Assembly (NCBI GenBank): GCA_028673005.1
Contig: CM054113.1
Location: 174,637,956-174,701,955 of the forward strand
DNA from: Tanypteryx hageni
Taxonomy: Eukaryota > Arthropoda > Insecta > Odonata > Petaluridae
DNA: 64,000 nucleotides
Direction: 5' to 3'
Made by a program: the position numbers and the translations under genes
In this document: piece after piece, positions 11,592-21,700 of the stretch
Layout: each line of letters begins with the position of its first letter
How positions within the stretch are numbered: the first letter of the stretch is position 1
The notes under the pieces: model-generated
Seen by the model: the letters and a program-made list of their open reading frames with translations, nothing else
Databases searched by the model: none
Told to the model about the DNA's origin: nothing

Positions 11592-11684
11592 AATCCTTAA
11601 CGAAGGTTGGTGAAACCGGCCAATAGAGGTATAAAAGAGGCTTCTAGGGAGAGAGAGAAATGGAGGCAGCAATTCAGTTAAAAC

Positions 11685-11698
11685 CTGTCTTCGGACAG
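11685..11698 (+). promoter_or_regulatory. RTE copy 1 3'-end hairpin with UUCG loop
   Basis: CTGTC TTCG GACAG forms a 5-bp stem closed by a C-G pair around UUCG, the exceptionally stable cUUCGg tetraloop. It lies just before the terminal AGCATGATGATGAT tail. LINE reverse transcriptases of the stringent type recognise a 3' stem-loop, so this is a candidate recognition element. The same hairpin recurs at 13435-13448 and 63257-63270. Confidence 0.65.
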
Positions 11699-11712
11699 AA
11701 GCATGATGATGA

Positions 11713-13431
11713 TGTAACTAATACATGGTTTAAGCATCACCAGCGGAGACTTTACACATGAAGAATCCCAGTAGACCAGAGACGATACCAGATAGATTAC
11801 ATACTAGTCAATGAAAGATTTAAAAATAGCATTAAAAATGTGAAAACACTACCAGGGGCAGATATCGATTCCGACCACAACCTTTTGTTGGCAAATACAC
11901 AATGTAGACTGAAGAGCGTTAAGAGAAACATAAGAGTCAACAAGAAATGGAACTTTGAGGAACTCCTTAAAAACAAGGAGGCTATCATGACTGAGCTGGT
12001 GGAAAGGTTGGGGGGGAGAGCTGAAGAAAATAGGAAGAATGTAGATGAGGAGTGGAGATACATCAATAGCAACATTAAAGATGTAATGGAAAAGAAGGTA
12101 GGAAAGATAACGGGTGAAAAAAACAAAAAACCCTGGGTCACAGCAGCCATGCTTTTAGATGTTGTTATGGTACCACTGGAAAAAAAAGAACAATACAAAA
12201 AGTTGTAAGGATTACCGAACTATTAGTTTAATTTCATACAGCTAAAGTTCTAATCGGAATAATAACCAAAAGAATTGAAGGTAAAATAGAAAAGGAGCTG
12301 CGAGATAATCAGTTTGGTTTCAGAAGAGGAAGAGGGAGTAGAGATGATCTAGGATGTATGAGGATGATGATAGAAAGAGCGCTAGAGGTCAATAATGGTA
12401 TGCATTTTTGTTTTGTAGATTGGGAGAAAGCTTTTGACCGAGTGAAATGGGATAAAATGTTGGGTATTTTAAATAAAATAGGAATAGATTTGAAAGATAA
12501 AAGACTGCTTAAAAACCTTTATTTTGATCAAAAGATTAGAGTCAGGGTTGAAGGAGAAGAAACAGTAAGTACTTCAATAGGGAGGGGAGTGAGGCAGGGA
12601 TGGCCTATTTCACCAGCGATATTGAATGTTTATGCAGAAACAATAACAGAAAAAGCGTTGATGGAAGAGAAAGGATTTAGGATAGGAGGTGAAAGTATTA
12701 CCACCATTAAATATGCAGATGATCAGGGATTAATAGCAGAAGACCAGAAAGAACTTCAGAGGATGACAGACAGACTAGTGGAGGTTGGCCAACAATATGG
12801 AATGAAGATCAATACCGAAAAAACGAAAGTGGTGGTTTCAAAGGAACATAAAGAACTAAATATAATGGAAAATTGCCAAAAATTGGAACAAGTAAGTAGT
12901 TTCAAATATCTTGGCAGTATTTTAGCGCAGGATGGAAGTAGTACGCAGGACATCAGAAGTAGGATTGCAATGGCAAAAGCAGCAATTTAACGAGAAGAAG
13001 GAGCTTACTCACAAGCAAGAAAAAAAAATAGAAACAAGGAAGAAATTAGCATTGCTCTTTATGGTGCAGAGACGTGGACGGTAAGGAGAAAGGAGGAAAA
13101 ATATTTAGAAAGTTTTGAGATGTAGGTACGGAGGAGGATGATGCAAGTGAAATAGACAGGGAGGAAGAGAAACGAAGAAGTATTACAAAAGCTGGGAGAA
13201 GAAAGGATGGTTATAAAAACAATCAGGAAAATAAAAGAAAATTGGATAAGGCTAATATTGAGAAGACAGTGTTTACAAAGGACGATCTTAGAAGGCAAAA
13301 TCAGCGGAAGAAGAGGAAGAGGGAGAAAAATAATAGGACTATTACAGAATATAATGCAGGAGTATAGTACTTATAGACGTATAAAAGAGGCTTCTAGGGA
13401 GAGAGAGAGATGGATGCAGCGATTCAGCTAA
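11713..13431 (+). pseudogene. RTE-type endonuclease/reverse transcriptase, second broken copy
   Basis: The endonuclease end is present (GADIDSDHNLL at about 11858-11890), followed by a 540-bp deletion and a frameshift in an A run near 12180-12190. The reverse transcriptase resumes and is open at 12358-12990: FVDWEKAFDRV, GVRQGWPISPAI (the usual Cys after GVRQG is Trp here), and YADDQGLIAED at about 12712-12745, then the thumb region with FKYLGSIL at about 12900-12925. After further stops, the C-terminal part (TRKRNEEVL, ILEGKISGRRGRGRK) runs to a stop at 13429-13431. The in-frame TAG after ESFEM is at the same place as in copy 1. The copy cannot make an active protein. Confidence 0.85.
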
Positions 13432-13434
13432 AAC

Positions 13435-13448
13435 CTGTCTTCGGACAG
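13435..13448 (+). promoter_or_regulatory. RTE copy 2 3'-end hairpin with UUCG loop
   Basis: The sequence CTGTC TTCG GACAG is identical to the hairpin of copy 1 and sits the same distance before the ATG/GAT repeat tail. The next bases differ by one substitution (CAGCAT instead of AAGCAT). Confidence 0.65.
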
Positions 13449-13551
13449 CAGCATGATGATGAATGATGACACAATAAGAATACGAAATTTGATTTTCAGG
13501 TCCAAGTATTTCATATATATTCTCTATTTGATAATTACGTAATATAATTAT

Positions 13552-13640
13552 TATATGATGGCCTTGGTAGAGGGACGCTTAGTGTGCGTGATTTCAAATG
13601 ATGGGGTGACGGGTTCGAATGCCACCGGTGGCATGGTTCC
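13552..13640 (+). repeat. tRNA-like head, probable SINE
   Basis: A possible RNA polymerase III A box, TGGCCTTGGTAGAGGG, lies at 13559-13574. A B box, GGTTCGAATGC, lies at 13612-13622 (consensus GGTTCGANTCC). Their spacing of about 40 bases fits a tRNA-derived promoter. I could not fold a complete tRNA cloverleaf, so this is more likely the head of a tRNA-derived SINE or a tRNA pseudogene than a working tRNA gene. Confidence 0.45.
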
Positions 13641-16546
13641 ATATGTTTGTATTTATTATCATTGATACGCTCATTGTTAAAAGAACATAGAGCGTCGTTT
13701 GCGAACAATTCAAAAATAAATATAAACGAAAAAATAAACTTAATTTCACAACCCAACCATTTTTTTAATGTTTCGTTGATATCTTTAGAGCCCAGGCACA
13801 CATTTCAAAGACCTCTGTCAACATATAGAACCCAAGATCGACCTCAGATCCTCTGTCTTGTGGGAATTTACGGTATTTTTGCTGTTCGCGAACAATTGCG
13901 AATGCATTTTCGGCTGAAGAGCGTTTCCTGGCTCGGTGCACCATCCTTCACAGCGGAGGCGGAGTAGCGAGAGGTGCTGAATTGCCCTTTCGGCACTTAT
14001 ATTTCGTTGCGGGAGAGGCGTCACCCGAGGCGTGATACGGCCGTTAAATGTCGAGTGGTGGGAGTTTTTTTTTTCTTTCTATTTTTGATCCACGGCGAGG
14101 CGTGCTTCAGAATTCCGTCGAAAACCATGTTTCTCCTCCTTCACTATCTCCTTATTACGTCGGAAACACTCCATCAGTCGCCACTTCGCCGCCTCTCTGC
14201 ATCTCTCGTTAGCGATCCGACGGCGTGAACTGTATCTCAACATTCTCAAAACGCTCGACCTTTTAGAGAAAAGAGCAGCACGTTTCTTTTTTTTCCCTCT
14301 CTCCTGCTCGCTCGAAAAAACGGCAAGTCACGCTCGCTCTCCTCGGGTATGATTTTAATTCACGATGTCTTTAATGGAATTTGTCGGCCAAAAAAATGCA
14401 CAAATATGCATAGAAGGCAAAGCAAGCATCTCGAGTTTTTTTTTACTGAAAATGGTCGATGGAACACCTTGCCGTGAAACGTGGACCTTCAGACCATATG
14501 GCTCCATGTTTGTTGGTTGTTTCGTCGAGATGCATAAATCGACAGATTGACCTGTTTTCCCATGCTCCTTTTTCGTAAAAGACCACGGTTTCGCCGTTGC
14601 ATTCAGCAAGGTCGAGCCTTCCTTGGAGAATTATTTTCGTCCTTAATATCTGAGCTATTCGAATGATAAGAAAAAGGCTGGATTACCGAGCTCATAAATT
14701 GGCTTGCATGGAATAAATGACACAGATAACTGTCGTGGGTATAATTAAGCGAGACATACGCATTATTCATGCATGAGAAAACCTGATGGTGAATGTTCTC
14801 TGATCCTTGAAATGGACGACGAATTGTCAGGGATAACGACTGATTTGTTGTTCAAATGTTAATTCGAATTGCACAACGGATTTATCGCTATAATGATGGA
14901 TATAATTCGCAGTGAGGCAGGGATAAAAATGTTCAATCTGGTGCAGTCTGTTCGGATTTTAAAAGTAAGCCTTTGCGGGATCGCAATCTCAGGAAATTCC
15001 GGCGTTAACAAGAATTGTGAGGTAAGCTAGAAAATCGCTCACTAATCGAGTAAAAAATTAGTTGAAAATCTATCATCGGTACATATCACTAAAAGAATGC
15101 TGACTGAACTGAAGATTGTAAAGAGTAATAAATGTGAGGCGATGGCTGAAGCTGTGATACGAATAATCGGAACCTTCAACAATAATGAGACCACAATACT
15201 TGAGAAATAGTTTTTATTCTTCAGACATTATTTCAAATAAGCTCTTTTTTAATGGCGGGGACAAATATCAATGTGTCTGCCAGGAACGAATTTAGCCCCG
15301 AAAAATTGCCTGACCGATTAAGAGGACGTCTCACAGCGGCTGCAACGGCCGACCTTAGACGCAATTTCCGAAACAGATAACTCGCAAACGAGTAATAATA
15401 TCTGAATGCAGGTTTCTGCATAATATTTAACTATCAATCATTAACAGATTCCGTTTTTTATAAATGTACTTTTATTACTTGTAGGTCCGCAATCAACATG
15501 GAAACTATCAATTACGAGTGCTCTATTTTCCCCAAAAGTAGGTAAGTTACCACAATTGTAAGAAATGGGAAAGGAAGCTTAACCCTTTAAGCTTAAAGTT
15601 AAATGCAAGTTTTTCTCATATTCCATGGCAAATCTTCAGAACTTGAAACAATAATTACTATTGCTCGGCGATTTTTGAAACCCTATTTTATCGGATACTG
15701 GCAGTAAACAGTTCAGCCTTTTGCCGCTGGCTGTGAGTCGTTGACGCTGGCTTAGAAAATGCAAACAGTGACAACCTTGAAGGTTGTCTGGCTTTGGAGA
15801 AGTTTTCTCGAGAGAAATGGTGGGGGAGAGTACGTGTCACGCTAGAAAGCTGCTGCGAATTCCCATTGCTCTGATGGGGGCTGTAAGACTGACTGCAGTT
15901 TACTGTGTGGCTGTAGGATGTAGTGGTAAAAACCTACTTAACCATTCCTCTTCAAAGCAGCTCCCGTCCGAAGATCTATGGTCAGTTTCTTCTAATTTTA
16001 ATTTGCAAAAGAATGAAAGCCTGCACGCCGAACAATCGGTTTTTACGTGTTATCTTACGGGAAAAAGAATGTATATCCTGGAGTCGAATCCGAATCCTTT
16101 TCGGAGATCTTTTTATCGTTATTAACTTATGTTAACTATTGTGAACATAGTACCTTCGCCGTAAATTACCCATTTCTTTTTACTTACAAACGTTGTGTAT
16201 ATGTAAAGAAAATAGACATATTTACATTTATTTATTCGTCGTAGATAATCCATTTCCCGTCATTTTCCAAATGTTGCGTGCGCACGAAAAAATTAAACTA
16301 TCTAGTGATACCCGCAAAAACCTTTGCAAAGCCAGTCAGAAATCTGCATGTTTAACCGAGCACATAGTCCAGAGATTGATTTATCTTGCAATTACCTACG
16401 ACTTGTCTGTGAAAATAAGGTTCACTTGATAACGAAATGAAATGAAATTTTGATGATTGCAACAACAATTTTAATCAATAAATTATAAAAAAGATACACC
16501 GCATTACTAACTCGTGCATTCCGTCAGCTAAACCGACTTCTTACGT
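13641..16546. other. Unassigned stretch with a CpG-dense segment
   Basis: No gene or mobile element is recognised. Positions about 13880-14350 are rich in CpG dinucleotides compared with the surroundings. Open frames such as 13647-13967 and 15784-16125 have no domain I recognise. Confidence 0.35.
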
Positions 16547-16925
16547 CAACATCTACAGCTACATGTTACCCTGCAATTAACCTAATTGGTGGGTGGCAGG
16601 GGGTGCAATGCACCATAACCTACCTAAAGATTGTCTATCGCAGGTTGAAATTTTCTATTTTGATCTCGTATTGTCCTCGGAAAGAACGAGCCTAGATAAC
16701 GCTCCGTCCTACAATCAATATTACGTATCTTATCGTCACGGTCGTTTCTACCTATATACGTTGGTGCTTCAATTATTCCTAAAACCTCCTCTTTTAGATA
16801 TTCCGACCTATATTTCTCCAGAAATCACAACGTTGAGTGCAATCTACGATCCTCCAGTGGTACACAGTTCAAATCCCTTAATAATGAGGTGACGCTTTCC
16901 TTATGTCCGTACATTTGTTTTAGGT
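16547..16925 (-). mobile_element. CR1/Jockey-group LINE 3' end, inverted
   Basis: Read on the minus strand, this is the last part of a LINE reverse transcriptase: ESVTSLLRDLNCVPLEDRRL, one stop, then FLEKYRSEYLKEEVLGIIEAP, TYIGRNDRDDKIRNID and CRTERYLGSFFPRTI, then the stop and the conserved tail TGCACCCCCTGCCACCCACC ... CATGTAGCTGTAG. It is 5'-truncated. It lies 170 bp from, and in opposite orientation to, the copy at 17097-18773, making a 370-bp inverted repeat with a 1.6-kb spacer. The minus-strand frames are degraded, so it is dead. Confidence 0.8.
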
Positions 16926-17146
16926 TTACGTCGGTGTTTAACGTGGAATATACGGTGAATGCTACCAAGTAGCAAGTAATGGAAGAAGAAACTCTGCAAG
17001 TGTTTTTTTTTTCAAACGCATATATCTCGCCTGATTTTGAGAGTTGTGCCTTGTCACTTTCGCTATTTCCGTTATGTAACAAATACTATCTAACTATCAC
17101 TGAGATCGGAAACGGGAAAAGTAGTTCACGATAGTACTGAGAAAGC

Positions 17147-18694
17147 AAATATATTTAATCAACACCTTCAGAAAACTTTTACTCCTAATGGCGATGAATG
17201 TGGAACCCCTATTCCTATTCATCGGGGCGACTTGTTGGAAGTTTTGTTATTTTCCGAAAATGGTATCGCGCTCCAACTTCATTCAGTTAAACCAAGTAAA
17301 TCTCCTGGGCGGGAGGAAATACCCGCGCGAGTATTGAAAGAGTTAGCTTATGAAATCGCGCCGTATTTGAAAATTATATTCGAGTAATCCATTACGGAAG
17401 GTGTCGTCCCTAAAGACTGGAAGATGGCACACGTTACGCCCATCATAAGGACGGCGACAAAGAGAACCCTGAAAATTATAGGCCAATTTCCTTAAATTCA
17501 TTATCGTGCAATATACTTGAGCACATAATCTTTAATTCTGTAATGCGCTATTTAGATAGTCACTCATTGCTTCGCGGATGCCAGCACGGATTCCGGAGAG
17601 GTAGATCATGCGAAACGCAGCTCTGCTTGTTCGTGGATGATTTGTTGCGATGCGGAGAGAAAAATGCTCATGTCGCTACGATATTCATTGACTTGAGGAA
17701 GGCGTTTGATAAAGTATCTCATAAGAAATTAATTGCGAAGTTAGAACAACATGGTATCAATCCGAATGTTGTCAGTTGGGTGAGAGATTTCCTCTCGAAT
17801 AGAGAACAGATAGTTGTCATCGATGGGAAATGCTCGTCCCCCGTTAAAGTTGCGTCGGGTGTTCCTCAGGGAAGTGTATTGGGCCCTCTACTTTTCTTAA
17901 TCTATGTGAATGACATCTGATCGGTATTTCGTAGTAAAATTAGACTTTTCGCCGATGATACCGTTCTATATACAGAAATAAAAAACCAGGAGGACCATCA
18001 GTCGCTGTGTGAAGAGTTAAGAGCCATTTCAGCATGGTGCAAAGAATGACAAATTGAAATTATTTACACTAAATGTGCCGCAGTCACGTTCTGGAAAAGT
18101 AAGAACAAAGATTTAGGTTTCGAATATAAAATAGATGAAAGCTGAGTATGTAAAATATTTAGGAGTAACCATTTGTCGAGATCTTTCGTGGGACATGCGC
18201 ATTCGTCGAATTATAGGCGCGGCTAACAAGAAACTGGCTTTCATAGGTAGAATAGTACGGAAAACTAAAGAAATAGTACACGAAATATGTTGTTTATCAC
18301 TGGTTAGACCACAAGTGGAATACGCCTCAAGAATTTGAGATCCGTACGAGAAGGAACATATAATTCAATTAGAAATAGTGCAGCAGCCAGATTCGTAAAA
18401 CATAAGTACGAAGATAAGGAAAGTGTCACTTCATTAATGAGTGATTTGAAATGGGTACCACTGGAGGACCGTACATTTAACTCAAAGTTGAGGCTTCTGG
18501 AGAAATATAGGTTGGAATATCTAAAAGAGGAGGTTTTAGGAATAATTGAAGCACCAACGTATGTAGGTAGAAACGACCGTGACGATAAGATACGTGATAT
18601 CGATTGTAGGACGGAGCGTTATCTAGGCTCGTTCTTTCCGGGGACGATACGAGATCACAATAGAAAATTTCAACCTGCGATAGACAATCTTTAG
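17147..18694 (+). pseudogene. CR1/Jockey-group reverse transcriptase, decayed
   Basis: The uninterrupted piece 17543-17920 encodes HGFRRGRSCETQL, then TIFIDLRKAFDKVSH and SGVPQGSVLGPLLFLIYVNDI, which are reverse transcriptase motifs around the catalytic palm. A TGA ends that piece, but the frame continues with LFADDTVLY (the catalytic FADD box, about 17946-17972). Further stops and frameshifts break the thumb. The C-terminal part, 18335-18694, reads ESVTSLMSDLKWVPLEDRT, then APTYVGRNDRDDKIRDIDC and RTERYLGSFFPGTI. In intact relatives this protein copies element RNA into DNA at a nicked target. Clade assignment between CR1-like and Jockey-like is uncertain without a tree. Confidence 0.8.
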
Positions 18695-18716
18695 GTAGGT
18701 TATGATGCATTGCACC

Positions 18717-18752
18717 CCCTGCCACCCACCAATTAGTTAAATTGAAGGGTAA
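18717..18752 (+). promoter_or_regulatory. LINE 3' hairpin, weakened copy
   Basis: CCCTGCCACCCACC ... GAAGGG is the 3' stem-loop of this LINE family. One stem base has changed here (GAAGGG where GCAGGG is expected), and the inner CACC/GGTG stem is lost (GTTA). Confidence 0.45.
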
Positions 18753-18773
18753 CATGAATATGTAGCTGTAGAA

Positions 18774-21700
18774 CCGGGAGATTTGATAAAACCGATTAAA
18801 TCGTCGATTCGAAATTCGTAAATGCACTCTGCTTCTACTATTAGAACTAATTACGCAGCCAGTTTGTTTCAGCCCTCCTCCAACAACCCCTCGCTTGGAT
18901 AAAAAAACAATTCCGTGGGCCTGCTTACGCTATCATCTCGATGTAAGGATGTCTGCTAAATAACAATGGCGAATTATAATACATACAAACTATCGCCCAA
19001 GACGCGGAATAATCTCTGCAACTCCAGTTGATAAGCAAGAATAGGTACGTCGCATTTTATACAATAATAAACCCTGAAGGCTTAGGTGGCGTCACGACAG
19101 GAATACATATTCACCGACTGACATAACATTCACGTAGATAGGAAGTTAAAATTTACTCTGCCGCGAAAGCGACGCCGCTCAAATTGTTGGAATACTTGTT
19201 GAAATCAGTGTACGTACATCTCTTGAATACTATTCCAAGTTCTCGAGCAGTTCGTTTAGTCCTCCAGAATAAACATTCTTCGCAAGAAGTAGTAAGGTTA
19301 CGAAAGATGCGAGTGAGAAAAAAAGGTCCTCATGAGTACAGATTACGAACTCCACGCGCCGGTCGGGAGATTTGACTGGACGCGATGAAATTTTGTTCGT
19401 GTCATTTAAACCATCTTCACAGGGCTTTATCTTCACCTCCTTCCATCGAACCCAGATAACATCTGCTGTTGCCAAATGTATTAGTATTCAGCCAAACGGC
19501 CGCCACTCGTAATGGTTCCCTAAATTCCCTCAAAGGGCCACTGAAGCCGTGCTCCCGCTACGCCTTCTGTAGGATATCTGGAAGAACTAAACCAACGAAG
19601 GAGCTCTGAGGAGTCCCTTTAATCGCGAAAACTTGCCAGCCCTCTTCATTCTGATGACGATGCATAAGAGTGGGCACTAGTTTATTTTTCGAATTTCGTG
19701 GAGCCAAAAAAAAACTTCTGGGTCACAAGAGGGAAATCATCCTGTCAGCACATTCTCTCCGACGTCACCTGACCAGGAGAGAGAGAGTAAAAATTATCAC
19801 TCAATTCCTTCAACGAGGTCTTTCTTAATTTTTAATGACTCTCTCATCCACTCAGTAACCTACTTCACGTTAGTACCGCACAATTGAATGCCCCTCTTGC
19901 CTCCCTCCTTCAATCTCTCTCTCTCTCTCTACATGCATATATCTCCCACTTCTCCTACCCTCAAAGTAAACCCATAAGAAGAGCCATGTGTTATCTCTTC
20001 AGTTGCAGTCATTCCATCTGCAGCAGGCTAAGTACGGCTCATCCCTCACACATTCTCTCTTTCTTCCTCTCCTCATCCTTTGTCATCAACCTCAAAGTCA
20101 TTTCCACCCGTCCTTCCATTGTCTTGCACAATATTTTTTTCAGCGAAAAGACTTTTTCATTCATTTTTTCGACCCTCAAATGCTCTTCATTTCCAACCAA
20201 GATAACGTCTCCGACTCATCGTCATATTTTTAAAACCTCACTTGAGTTACTTTCAACCTTCGGGTTTTTACACCTCATCATCTGTTCGATCTTCCTTGCT
20301 AAAGTTTATTTCCATATTGTTCACTACCAGCTCCTGAAGTCGACTTTGCACCGAGTCATCGGCACACTATGATTTGAAATTTCGCCTTCCTATATGCTTT
20401 GCTTATCAAATTTTATTTTGGCTAAGGTAGTTGTTAGCATTTGTCACTATAACAGTCGTTCTAAACAGTGCTACGGTGTAAATGTTTCTATCTGTTACAG
20501 TGTAGCGAAAAAACTATCCTAAACTGGGATTTCACAGCTTTTACTACACAACTATTAGAAGGTTCTTCGCTTACACTCAGCTTTGTGCATGTTTCCTTTT
20601 GAACATCCATTACACGAGTAGGTGATCATATCCACCTCGTAAACTATATTTAAATACTCATGGAAAATAAGGTCAGGTATCATTGTGGTAACTTTCTTCC
20701 AGTCGTCATTTGCAATACCATAAACGTTGGTTATTTTCCATAGAATAATTTCCATAATCAAAAATCGGGGAATTACCGCTGAGGATCGCTACATTGTCGG
20801 TGTAAAGCGAATCTGGTTTACTCGCCCATTATATAGTGTTACAAGAGTCGCCTGCTCTTTCCAATGGTGGAAAATTATCAGAACCATACCTGTGTCAACA
20901 TGCGCCTACAGTTTTGGATAGAGCAATTGCCGAATAGTCACATGAAGGCATTCCATCGCTGATAAAACTTTATAGTTAGTTGTCAATGGCAAGTTCTTCG
21001 TATTTATGTTTCCCAAACTTTAGCGGTACCATCCGACTTATTTAAAGGTTCTTTTTCTTCGACTTCTGTCGAAATTTAGTCCGAATTTTCAATCTTTCTT
21101 TCTCTCTCGCAAAGATCTTAGGTACTTTGAAGCGCGCCGTCGATCTTCAGTTTTCCTCTGCTATTCCTCTCCCACACGCTCGAGAGAAAGGTAAAGACAA
21201 AAATGTGATAAATTTTTATCGCGAAACGCGGATGCAAACATTGACGGCGGGAAAGATACGAGTAAAACGCCGCCGTTTCTTATTTCCCGCGCCTCGTTTC
21301 CGCTCGAAACGGTAGATAATCGGTTTCGCTCTATTTGCCTGCTGCCTCTGATCGACGGTAAACATAGTTTGCGTCTAAATGTCCTTAATGTATCGCCACG
21401 TTTGTTATCGGCCATTCGTTCTATGTGGGACTGAATGAAGCATTAAGTTTTACATAGGTTTTCTACTACTATGATTAAAAAAATGCGTGTCAAACGTTAG
21501 TTGGTTCACTTTCCCTCATGCTCTCTACTGATGCGATTGGAAATCTAACTGCCAATATTCCAGTTATTTCATTTTACGGGAAGTTTACTTTTTATGACGC
21601 TACGCGTAACTGACAAACTGTGTGTCCCAAGCATCGATACAGAGGTGGAAAAATCAGAAACGTATTTCGGCTACGAAGCAGCCGCCATTCCCGATATTAT

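Larger units (their letters stand above)
10313..11622 (+). mobile_element. PIF/Harbinger-type DNA transposon inside RTE copy 1
   Basis: The ends are perfect 16-bp inverted repeats, TGGCCGGTTTCACCAA, at 10313-10328 and 11607-11622. An AT dinucleotide flanks both sides (10311-10312 and 11623-11624). Comparison with RTE copy 2 (TACTTATAGACG at about 13367) shows the pre-insertion site had a single AT, so the duplication appears to be 2 bp, whereas Harbinger elements normally duplicate TWA. Eight palindromes TAACGNNNCGTTA lie just inside the ends. The 1.31-kb interior carries a Myb/SANT-like gene on the plus strand and a HARBI1-like N-terminal fragment on the minus strand, an arrangement known for Harbinger elements. 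The catalytic part of the transposase is missing, so this copy is an internally deleted derivative. Confidence 0.85.
7455..11714 (+). mobile_element. RTE-type LINE copy 1, split by a Harbinger insertion
   Basis: This non-LTR retrotransposon has a GC-rich 5' leader (about 7455-7810), one long damaged coding region, and a 3' end that stops in a GAT-repeat tail. The last part of the coding region is separated from its 3' end by a DNA transposon at 10313-11622; the LINE resumes at 11623. The second copy at 13367-13400 gives the uninterrupted version of this junction and proves the insertion. The exact 5' boundary is uncertain by some tens of bases. The coding region has stops and an internal deletion, so the copy is dead. 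Confidence 0.85.
11713..13470 (+). mobile_element. RTE-type LINE copy 2, truncated
   Basis: This copy begins abruptly at TGTAACTAATACATGG, which corresponds to position 8341 of copy 1, directly at the GAT repeats that end copy 1. It is 5'-truncated. It lacks a segment equivalent to about 8783-9320 of copy 1 (joined at GCCATGCTTTTAGATG, about 12148-12160), but keeps the region after YADD that copy 1 has lost. Its 3' end carries the UUCG hairpin and an ATGATGATGAATGATGA tail. Confidence 0.85.
17097..18773 (+). mobile_element. CR1/Jockey-group LINE copy, 5'-truncated
   Basis: The copy starts within the linker before the reverse transcriptase (TCACTGAGATCGGAAACGGG, the same sequence found at 34053 in the longer copy) and runs to a complete 3' end with the CCCTGC hairpin and a GTAGCTGTAG tail. 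It lacks the endonuclease and anything upstream, the usual outcome of incomplete target-primed reverse transcription. Confidence 0.85.

Noticed and set aside
16593..16892. 99-codon plus-strand frame similar to the minus-strand frames at 18477-18827 and 36226-36474
   Set aside because: The similarity is real but reflects the antisense of the LINE 3' end in three copies, not a gene family.
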